Below are positions 22,538 through 31,828 of a stretch of DNA of 64,000 nucleotides, piece after piece. Each line of letters starts with the position of its first letter. Positions within the stretch are counted from its first letter, which is position 1. Made by a program: the position numbers and the translations under genes. Below the pieces are notes generated by a model, which saw nothing but the letters and a program-made list of their open reading frames with translations, ran no database searches and was not told where the DNA came from. The stretch is from Zygnema cylindricum (taxonomy: Eukaryota; Streptophyta; Zygnematophyceae; Zygnematales; Zygnemataceae). The stretch is taken from positions 50,201 to 114,200 of the forward strand of contig JBBHKE010003300.1 in assembly GCA_037447655.1 (NCBI GenBank). Reading direction: 5' to 3'.

Positions 22538-22609
22538 GGCCAAGCCGGGGATCGAACCCGGGACCTTGTGTTAGCCGTACACGAGCTCTAACAACTGAGC
22601 TACCCGGCC
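22538..22609 (-). ncRNA. tRNA-derived sequence (SINE head or tRNA pseudogene)
   Basis: A 72-nt cloverleaf on the minus strand: acceptor GGCCGGG with CTTGGCC (two G-U pairs), D arm GCTCAGTTGTTAGAGC, anticodon arm CGTGT-ACGGCTA-ACACA, T arm CCGGG-TTCGATC-CCCGG. A-box and B-box promoters are well preserved. The anticodon loop has C where U33 is expected and the first anticodon-stem pair is C-A, so it is unlikely to be a working tRNA. No T-run terminator follows directly. A tRNA-derived SINE is the best reading. Confidence 0.65.
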
Positions 22610-23950
22610 GATGTGCATGCAAGCGCCTGAAACCAAATTTACGGCAATGAACGGCGCACTGGCAGAACCAGCATTTACTGCGATACACACGTGTGGAGTC
22701 CGAAGTGGACATTCCTCCAACAGCATAAAGTTTCTCCGTACATTTCCGTACATTTCATATAATTTTCGTACATTTCCGTACATTTTCATACATGATATTC
22801 AAATATAGCGTGTTCTCTCTATTCCCCCATCGTGTTTAAGTTTTTAGAAATATTCACGGGCAGATTTAGTTATTTTCTTTGTTTATTTTGCCACGTCACC
22901 TGACGTTAAATTATTATTATTAATTATTCTTTCGCATCAACACTAATAAATCCTCTATCGCCACATGGTAGAAGCCTCAAGGGTCCAAGAGTCAACTTTA
23001 TTTTTATTTTTTGCGTATCAGTGAAGTGATCTCTCCATCGCGCAATTATGTGACAATCGTCCTCACACGTGCGATGGCATCTCCAAATGACCGCGTAACA
23101 CTCTCCACGTGGACACAAGACAAAGCTCCTCGTTTGCCAGGCAATGAATGGCTGAAAAACCCTCACACGCGTGGGAGACCATTGCGGTACGAAACATTTT
23201 GGACAGATTTCCAATCCGCAGTGTCCTTTACCGCGGGCCTTTGCCAGCTGTCCTTGAAACTTCATGAACTCCCACGCTTTCTATCACGCCAAAGGACCGT
23301 ACATGCGTCCGTATGGTTTGGCGCGCTCGTACGCTAATTAAGATCTTGGAAGATATCTCCGCCCGCAGTCAAGCCGCCCGCGGAAAACAGGCCACGCGTG
23401 AGGAATCTCTGTAGTGGGATGACCTGACAATGATTACTGCCAACACTGTACGGAACACGTTTACTGACATGTTTTGATGAGAGGTCACCTGTACGCCGTA
23501 TAGTTTTCTTATGCATCCTGGCGGTTACTGGAGCACCTACAACTACCCCTATAGCCCCTAGGCTGCGATGGGAATTTCCCCGAACCGGTCCGTCCACTCC
23601 GAACCTGTTCTATTCTAGTGCCAGCTGTTGAAACGACAAACCGTCAGATTTTGTAATCATTTCCAAATGACACTTGTGGCCAAATTAGTTAAATAAAAGT
23701 GCCGTACCGTTGCCATGCATTTCCAGCCACGTCAGTACAAGAAACGTCTTTGCCAGTTGTCATCCGTGTTGACTCTTTGTCATTCTGTTCCAAACGTCGT
23801 CAGAAAACTCAGGAGGAAAATGACGAAAGGTACTCAAATCGTACGGCTACTCCGAAGATAACTGACCGTCACCTTGTCCTACAGTTTTGGACGAAACCGG
23901 AAATTGAGCGCCTGGCGTTTTACCACATTGCCGTTCTATGGTTCAGAGAC
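22610..23950. other. Unassigned sequence
   Basis: Contains a short array of TTTCCGTACATTT-like repeats at 22730-22795. Open frames of up to 113 codons on either strand have no recognised domain. Confidence 0.4.
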
Positions 23951-24171
23951 TATGCCGTGTATCGCTATTAGTGTTAATAACATTTTCGCCACTTAAAACA
24001 TCTTTTATCCGTACACACTTGTCCGTTTTTTAATTTGCGATCGCCAATCGGAAGTTGAGAATCTTACCTTTCAATCGCAACCGTCAGATCCACAATCCGA
24101 CAAGTGTGTACGGAAAAAAGATGTTTTAAGCGACGAAAAAAACATTAACACTAATAGCGATTCACTGTGTA
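23951..24171. mobile_element. MITE family A, 221 bp
   Basis: Begins TATGCCGTGTATCGCTATTAG, ends CTAATAGCGATTCACTGTGTA. Inner inverted arms CCACTTAAAACATC and GATGTTTTAAGCG, and ATCCGTACACACTTGTCCG with CGACAAGTGTGTACGGA. Same length as 3163-3383 and 42057-42277. Confidence 0.78.
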
Positions 24172-25030
24172 CTGACCGTCCGTACAAGAATCTTACGGCC
24201 AGAAACTAATCTCAAATGAGTCACGCGTTTTTGTTTCGCAGTTCCGAAGCAAGGAATTAGAGTGGAAATCGAATGTCTCAGTTCGCAGTTCTTCTGGCCA
24301 GTTTGACGGGTTTCCTAAACTACAAAGTCGGTCTGTCCAAAAAGCAATGATTGCGGTGATTGAAAATGTAGCGCGCCAACGACATGTATACAGCATTTAG
24401 CGTGACGTGTGACGTGATGGTCGAAGAGTTTTGGACCGTTGTGCAATCTACCCCTGAGAGGATCTCTAGCTTTTGCTGTCACTCGCATGCCTATAGTGTA
24501 AAATAGTGTGGCCACGTGGCTTTTCCTGTTTTTTGCAATTGTGTGTAATTTCTCGTTGACGTGGCGAAGGCTCGTGCAGCCAACGCGATCCTCCGTACAA
24601 TTGTCGGAGCCATAACTGCATTTTGCCTAATATTCTGTCGTAATCCACCGCGCGGTTCATTTCGGAACCTGGCACTTTAGAAGAGTCCAAAGGAGTCAAG
24701 CCTACGGAAGTGTGCGGCAGTTTTGTCATTTCTCGGTCGCTTACAGATTGTTGACTTCCTACGACTTCCTTCTATTTTTGGCTCTTTCTGCGGCCGACAT
24801 TTTTGTTTCCGCACGCATTAGGGTGAACCTCCATCAGGCGAAAAGTGGGGTTCTTTACTTGGAAAAGGTACAGATCCAGCTCATTTTCGTACATGGTCGT
24901 ACTGTTTTTTTTTTTTTACGAAACATGATCACTGGAGATTCGTCAAGATTCTCCAAACTTTTGGGCGACAACGTCGACCGTCCGATTATGTGTTATCGAA
25001 GCAAGCTGTCACTTCGTCCAGTGATTAATT
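24172..25030. other. Unassigned sequence
   Basis: No domain or element end recognised. Confidence 0.4.
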
Positions 25031-25806
25031 AGGGTGCGTCTCCATGTGCCTAAGTAAGGGTTTTTCTCTGTCGTTTCTTGTAAAACTTAGAGCCGTACCG
25101 CGTAAGTTTCAACCATACAAAAAAATAGAGAAAATGAGAAGTACATTTTGCGTCATCATCGAATTTAAGATGTACATCGAATTTGTGTTCTTCGACCCAC
25201 GGCCACGCCAAAAAACGTCATCTTCAAACTTTTCTTTAAAACACAGGGAAGATATGTTTTAAAACAAAGAATTTTCCAAAACCAAATAGAAACACGTAGT
25301 CGCATGTGTAAATATTTTTCAGGAAATTTCAAAAAAAATCAAGCGACGACGAAAAGTGCACGATCCGCTATGTTTTGTCCGTTTGCATTCAGGTACAACA
25401 AAACAAAGTACACAATTTGTTTGGTTTTGTCAGTTTGCGCGTGGTACGGATTTTATTTCGCCAAAGGTCTCAAGATCCGATGCCATTTCACGTCAAGCGA
25501 ACAAGAGACGCAAAGGCAAATTGCATCTTCTTCAACCGTGAAACGGCACAGACTGGATGGCGGTACGTCTACAATGTCACGAAAAGTCATGCGACATCAC
25601 AAGCACTTACAAAAAATAACAAGCGTCATCACAGATTGTACACTGTCGACAACCTTCACGGGCATTGTCGACGAATACAATCGTCACGCCCTTAAGTGAC
25701 AACTTCGTTTGGTACACAAAGGGACGTTTGAAATCCGGGTCCGTTGGATCTGCTCTAAAAAACAAAGTTTTTTCGTTAATTTATAAGTACATGAAGACGC
25801 ACCCTT
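25031..25806. mobile_element. Family F element, complete copy (~776 bp)
   Basis: Starts AGGGTGCGTCTCCATGTGCC and ends GTACATGAAGACGCACCCT, an inverted terminal repeat. The body matches 9025-10712 (without the insertion) in reverse. Open frames in the body are not transposase-like. Superfamily unknown. Confidence 0.7.
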
Positions 25807-27695
25807 ACTCTCCTCAAAGAGGACACTAGCCAATCACCGGACTTGTAAAACGTTTACGCGTGGAGAGGTCACGTACGAGCCGCGCGCCATCGGACATTTG
25901 CCACGCGCCTTCGGACAGGCGGGAATCAGATCCGACGAAAACCACCACAAAAAGTTTGTTGAAGAATGTGTCGTGACGCCTCCACCACCATCCATCCATC
26001 GTCACCCGGAATTTGCTGCGCCTGTTACGTACAGCCTGTACATTCCCGTCATTTTTTTTTGCGGCTGGTTGTACGGATACGAGTTTGGACATTTTGCTTT
26101 TGAAATCTTTCACAACGCTCGCCGTCAAAATAGGAATCTACGTGCATCTAATCGAAGGAAAGCACGTCCACGATAGATTCCTTGCTGACACGACCTGATG
26201 GAGAAGTGAACGAAGTATTAGGGTTCGTCCACATGTATTAAAGTATCTACTTTTCTTTGTCTTTTTACACTAAAATTCAGGGACCTTGACAAAATTTTTG
26301 GCCTTACGAGAAAATCAATTATACTAAAGTAGAGTGAACGTCAATTCATACTTTGGATGTACGGCGTGTTTGTCGTCATGTAAACACATTTTGGCGTTTT
26401 CCCCTTTTCGACCCCTGGGCAAGAGAATCCAGCCCAAAAACAAAATCATCCAAAATCACCTCGAGGGGGTGGTTTTACATCAAGTAGCGCTAAAACAACG
26501 AATGAAATACGGCCCACGTTCACGCCACAAGAGTGTGAAAATTTGAGGACTACGGAGAGTCCTCGCTATTTTTCTTTGTGCCCGTCAGGCGCATGTACTG
26601 AAAAAAAAAATGTAGTTGTCTCACACCTCCATTTTCTTTCATGGGGTCATTTGCAAAATTTTGCGCCGTCATCGTCTCTCCCCTCTCCTTCTCACACCAT
26701 CGCTTTTATCACACACTTTTTAGAATGAAACATGACAATATTGGTATAAAATGAAAGATCTTCTAAAAATATTATTTTGAAATTTTTTAGGTTATTTTTT
26801 AATGGCAAGTCGGGTGAGAAAAGTAGAAAAAATGTATTCGGGAAACCATGGTGGAAATTTATTTAATCAATGACGTCGACGTCGTCACAAGTGAGCATGA
26901 CGTCAAAGTGTCACCTCACCCTAAACATCTATAATTTCACAAAAATCTAGCCATCTACCACTTTCGCAGCGCGTCAATATCTCGGAAGTTTCATAGTCAG
27001 CTTAAATCGTCACAAGTTGTACCTACGTCTACAACTTTCACATTTCAAAGTTCCGATTCTATTTTCGCACATAGGGACGCTCTTCAAAGAAGTACGGAGA
27101 ATCTTTACTTCAGTCCAAAATACTTTCTCAAACTACCAATTAGATGGGGACGTACCTTTAGATTGCATTTTGAAAGGTATATATCATGTGCAAATTTTGT
27201 GAATTTTCGTCGGTTGTCCATCGTGACACGTTGATCAATTTACGTGTCACTTTTCATTTTTTACTCTAGGTGACAACCCACCTCAACACCCACAGAGAAA
27301 AATGAAAAGAATGCCTCACGAATGAATATCCAACGATCAATGTTACCTCCCAGACCTTCGGAGTGCACTGGCAGATTCTTTCTAATGTTAATTAGTGTAT
27401 AAAAACAAAATAAGCAGTACGGTCTAGTACAAATAGGGGTTTTTCAGTTCGAAGGACAGTCCACTAACTCCCATGTATTGGCTTCCATAATAAAAACCAT
27501 CTAATCATTAATGGCCCTAACTCATTTGTCTTTTTAGTGCCTCTGAGTAAGTATAAGACTCATTAGGATGTGACGACTTGGTTACCTTGTGAGCTGCCTG
27601 CTTTCAAGCAACCTTTTGTTGCTCCCACGTCCTACCTCAAAATAAAAAGTTGGAATGGAGGGTAATCTCATGTTCTTTCGAACTGCGTCATCTGC
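25807..27695. other. Unassigned sequence with one dispersed repeat
   Basis: 26219 starts AGGGTTCGTCCACATGTA, a family F end. 27005-27150 is similar to 29345-29485 (TGTACCTACGTCTACAAC, GGACGCTCTTCAAAG, AATCTTTACTTCAGTCCAAA). No gene recognised. Confidence 0.45.
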
Positions 27696-27699
27696 TCCC

Positions 27700-28057
27700 C
27701 TATCCATGGGAACTGGATCCTATTCCTCCATGTTCTTAGACAGTATCAGAGCTTGCATATTCATCGAATTCACTTCTTTGTTTTGAGAGTCTTCCAAATC
27801 TGTAAGGATTTGATGATTGACATTCTTTTCTGGAAAATCACCCACTTCCTCACTCTCCGAGTCAAATCTAATTCAGATTGTCTTAGAGTATTTGAAGGGA
27901 TCTATTTAATTTCCTTAATCCACGAAATATAGTTGCTTAACCATTATGATATCGTTTTTCTCGAGGTCATCGACTCCCTATCCCTTAACATCCTCATCAT
28001 ATCCCACTAAATATTTTGGCTTTACTTTAGCATCTAGTTTCCAATCCTTTTGGTATG
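27700..28057 (-). pseudogene. Ty1/copia integrase-RT linker fragment
   Basis: The minus strand reads KLDAKVKPKYLVGYDEDVKG, then an EKNDIIMV-like segment, parallel to LGPKGKP and GYDEDVKGYRVYDL in the 18.6-kb element. It is a few hundred bases long with several stops, and its upstream end abuts the LINE-like sequence at 28058. Confidence 0.7.
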
Positions 28058-29345
28058 CTAGTAACAGATTCCAATGTTGCAACATCTCATAAAGGGCCAC
28101 CAAGGGAATAAAAGAGAGAGCTAGAGGTGGAATAAAAAGTGCGAACAAAAGGAAAAAGCTGGTTGATGGGAGGGGGGGCATGTCAGAGCTTGCGGAAGAT
28201 GTCATTACGATCAACGGTGTTGAAAGCATTCGCAATGTCAACTTCGAGAACGATCCACTCTGAGTGCAAGTCCTATGTCGCGCGTAAATCATGAACGATT
28301 GCTTCACAATCTCCTAGCGCTGCGACCCCAAACTGACGTGGGGAAAAACAATTGTGGAAAGCCCGTTAAAGTTGCATACACATTGATCGAGCCACAAAGC
28401 GATATTGGACCTCTCCCACAGCGATAGGCTGAACACCACCGGCAGGTTTTGAGACTATAGCAAGACGTGCTGCTGCTAAAAAGAGTACTACAGAGGTTGG
28501 GATATTTCCTCGAGCCAAATGGGAAGCCACCTCAAACAACAAATCAAAACCTTGGGACGCACTTTCTAGAGGAGAAATATCACACAAAAGCTCATATATC
28601 ATTCCAGAGGGTCCCTCCGTTGAGAGATGAGGGGATCGAACCAAAGCTTTAACGAAAGTATCCCGGTCTTGCTCAAACGGGTCAAGGGGATCATATGATT
28701 CAATGAAAGACGTAAGTTCAGCCGGTGCTGTGTGTTAAAGGGCTCAAAGGGCCTCAACAATTGACTCTGTAGTTGGCGATGGTGTGAAAAGGCGCAGCGC
28801 GTGAGCAACACGAGAAAGTTCACCACATTGGCCAAGGTGCACGACACGACACATGCGGGCTGTAGAGGCAGGAAGAAGAGTTTGACGACGAGGAGGAGTC
28901 ACCTTAAGGGAAATGACCCTGTCTGTATGCTCTTGTTGAAGAGATTCCCAATCCCCACGTAGGAATCGCAAACATCGAGAACGTGTTTCAAGCACCCCAC
29001 TAGCACCCTCACGTGAAGGTAAGACCAAAATCTAAAGTGGAAACAGGAGGAAAAGGTGCCAGACCGCTTGATTTGTGACGTTGTCAGCAAGAAGCCTGAG
29101 AGGCAACCGAAGAGTTTTTTCGACAACCTCACGGAGATGAGATGGAATGGGGGAGTAAAGCCGAGGCCGAGGATAACCGAGATGGTAACAACCCAACACG
29201 TTAAGGTTATGGACGTACTCCTAGTTGGTGTGAGAGGGGTGTCGTTGAATAGGGGGATTGGTAGGAGGAGTCCCGCCTTCGGAATGAGGAGTCGAAGAAG
29301 CCTTCAGACATGCCCTGACACGCCTCGCGAAGCCGGCAAAAGATT
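28058..29345 (-). pseudogene. Non-LTR retrotransposon reverse transcriptase remnant
   Basis: In a single main frame with stops: HLREVVEKTLRLPL, CLRFLRGDWESLQQEHTDR, SKPAGGVQPIAVGEV, then FSPRQFGVAALGDCEAIVH, SEWIVLEVDIANAFNTVDR and PFVRTFYSTSSSLFYSLGG. GGV-x-PIAVGE, the QFGV-x-x-x-G-x-x-EAI-x-H motif and VD-x-x-NAFN correspond to RT fingers and palm motifs of LINE-type enzymes, with the first catalytic Asp in EVDIANAFN. The YxDD part is missing because copia sequence replaces it. Stops near 28376, 28290, 28180 and 28740 make it a pseudogene. Confidence 0.75.
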
Positions 29346-29488
29346 TGTAATAGTCTTCAATTGTCACAAAGTTGTATCTACGTTTACAACTCTAACATTT
29401 CTAAGTTGCGATTTCATTTTTGCACATTTGGACGCTCTTCAAAGTATTACGCAGAATCTTCACTACAATCCAAAATACTTTATCAATG
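29346..29488. repeat. Dispersed repeat copy
   Basis: Similar to 27005-27150 and interrupted at its end (CCAAAATACTTTATCAA) by the MITE at 29489. Confidence 0.55.
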
Positions 29489-29691
29489 TACACCGCGAAT
29501 CGTTATTAACGTTGAGAAATCATTAGTGTAAAGAAAAAATTAGTGTCATTCATTCTAATTTAGTGCTAAGAGACGTGGCAGATTATGGTCCACGCTCTTA
29601 AATAATGTAGTTTATTCTATTTAAGGTATTAATGTCAAAATTTTGGGGCGCCGATATAGAGTTCATAACGCTAATAACGATTCGCGGTGTA
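29489..29691. mobile_element. MITE 203 bp
   Basis: TACACCGCGAATCGTTATTA ... CTAATAACGATTCGCGGTGTA. The interior (GCAGATTATGGTCCACGCTC; GTATTAATGTCAAAATTTTG) is the reverse complement of the MITE nested in the hAT copies. Exactly the same length. Confidence 0.78.
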
Positions 29692-29949
29692 TTGTTCCAT
29701 GGGGAGACCCTTAAATAGTAAAAAACAGGAACTCTAAAAAAATGAGGTGGTATCTGGCAACAGCGGAAGTCGTTTGCAAAGAGTACAAAGTTGTAATTTA
29801 CAATGACTTGGTACGCACGTACATGGTACGCAAATGAAGAATTAAAGTCAAAGCTGGTCGGTGTGAAATATATTTGACTAATATCAATATCCGAACTTAA
29901 CATACGTGGTAACACTCAATTTAAAACACGTGGTTTACAGGCTCTACGC
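29692..29949. other. Unassigned sequence
   Basis: Nothing recognised. Confidence 0.35.
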
Positions 29950-30796
29950 TAGTGTTGGGTATCGGGTAAATTCATATCGCGATAATTTCGATATTCGATA
30001 TATTGAATATCGATCGAGCAGAATCCTCGATATATCGTACCTAGACCAAGATAAACCATCGCGATATATATCGCGATGTATTGTGTTTTTTAAATTTAAT
30101 ATTTTATTTTTATATAACATGTTATTTTAGCGAAAAAGACAAATTGTCTGATACGCCACGTAAGACGTGATTTTCGTTCCGTGAATAATGGTAGACGCCG
30201 CAAAATGTAACCGACAAAAAAAAACTAATTTCGTAATTCATATAATTAATTATTTAGGATATGGCTACATCAGGAGGTCTCTGTAATAGTACGGAAAGCA
30301 AAATTTATGTATTACAGAGGCCTCGGGTACATCCCGTATCGTATGTAAATAAGTTTTTAAGTACGTGTTCTGATATGAGTGCTCCACGTAAGTTGACGAT
30401 CAAATCTCAAAATCGTCAAAGATTTTGAAACCGACCATTTTCGTCTTGAAATCCATACTTGCGAATTTTGTACATGTTTTTCACAAATGTACCGTGTATA
30501 TGTACCTCAGAGATCTCCTTCACTCTGCTGACTTTCAGGAAAAAACCGTATTTCTTTTCGGCTAAGATTTTACGGCCACCTTGTCCGAAGGCACGTGACT
30601 TTGGAGACCCGTGAAAACTTTCAATTTTTGTTTTTTTAATGCTTCGATATATCTTCGATACGATACATTGGCGATATATCAGCGATATATTGCGATAATT
30701 CGATATTCGATATATCGAAACGATATATCGATTATTTGATACCTGAAATTCGATATATATTGAATATCGGCAAGTGGTCCTCGATACCCAACATGT
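29950..30796. mobile_element. hAT-like element family D, copy 2 (847 bp)
   Basis: Begins TAGTGTTGGGTATCGGG and ends CTCGATACCCAACATGT. Flanked by an 8-bp duplication CTCTACGC (29942-29949 and 30797-30804), as in hAT elements. Both subterminal regions are dense in ATCGCGATAT/CGATATATCG palindromes. No transposase. Confidence 0.75.
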
Positions 30797-31576
30797 CTCT
30801 ACGCGATATAACATCGTTCAGAATGTACAGTACATCCTGCAATCCTGATGGAAACAAATATGACCCGACGTGAAACGAAACATCAGAAGTCTTGTACCAC
30901 AACTTAACTCGCACCAAAACGAAACGTAAACATAAAAAGTACGAAAAAAACAAAATGAAACAAAACGTGCGACGTAACATACGACCAACGCAACCACACC
31001 ATCTACGAACCGACATTGTTTCATTGACAATGACATTGATTCCGCACATTGCAAACATTAAAAAGGAAAGGGAAAAAAAAAAGAGTAAAAGAGGCAATAA
31101 AATTCACGCATCGAACATCGACATCAAAATTAAAACACCAAACGAAATCCAAGATGCATTTATTTATTTTTCAGGATTTTCTTTTGAAAAAAAACTGCGC
31201 AAATAAATGCAAAGGTATTTTAGGATGCAATGTCAAATATGTATTAATAAAATGTGTGCTAGACAAGTTCTCAAGGGTGCTATTTGTGGCACTTGAGATT
31301 ATTTAACCGGCCTTATTGATTTTCATTCAACTTCTTTTTGGTCCTCTTAAATGTCTACCTTCAAAAATGTCCATCTTCTATAATGAGCACTGAGACTTCA
31401 ACATATGGTCGCCGACCTCCCTTCATTTCAGTCTTGAAAAATCCGTTGAACGGCCACATGGGAACTGACAATTATTGTAACAGACGACCGTATCTTTACC
31501 TTTAGTCCACCTACATTCCATTCGATCTGTCAGTCATCAATTCAAGTCCACGCCACGTGGACAAACATAATAAATA
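30797..31576. other. 3' flank of the protease gene
   Basis: AT-rich. Minus-strand AATAAATAAATG near 31163 could be a polyadenylation signal. An inverted repeat GTCCACGCCACGTGGAC lies at 31546-31562, just after the stop codon. No other gene recognised. Confidence 0.45.
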
Positions 31577-31828
31577 CTATTTAACACACCCTGCCACTTG
31601 ATTTCCGACATTATTTTTACAAGATTTACGGCATATAATTCTTCCGACGGCCCAATCAGATCCACCTCTTAAACAAATCCTGCCGTTATTCCCCATACAA
31701 GCTTTCCACGTCTTCCCTGATCTCGATCCACAAAACGCGGAAATTACGGAATTACACGTGTCAGTTCTTTTCCACTTGTAGTACGGCTTACAAGCTGAGG
31801 GAGGGACGCTCTGAGAGGCCACACATAC
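31577..31828 (-). CDS. Exon 15: cysteine-rich LysM-like tail and stop
   Basis: Residues 912-994 and stop (252 nt, entered in phase 0). [19 protein letters not shown] (923-941) resembles a decayed LysM start with TDTC for GDTC, followed by cysteines at 944, 955, 963, 977, 981 and 992. The tail is basic. It may be a third glycan-binding module with changed specificity. The acceptor is TTGCAG. AATAAA-like signals lie downstream near 31163 on the minus strand. Confidence 0.8.
   Translation of the reverse strand, partial: VCVASQSVPPSACKPYYKWKRTDTCNSVISAFCGSRSGKTWKACMGNNGRICLRGGSDWAVGRIICRKSCKNNVGNQVAGCVK

Noticed and set aside
22538-22609. Functional tRNA-Ala (GGC anticodon)
   Set aside because: U33 is replaced by C, the first anticodon-stem pair is mismatched, and there is no T-run terminator; SINE or pseudogene fits better.
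25304-25699. 131-codon open frame as a transposase of family F
   Set aside because: No DDE or zinc-finger motif, and the corresponding frame is not kept in the other copies.
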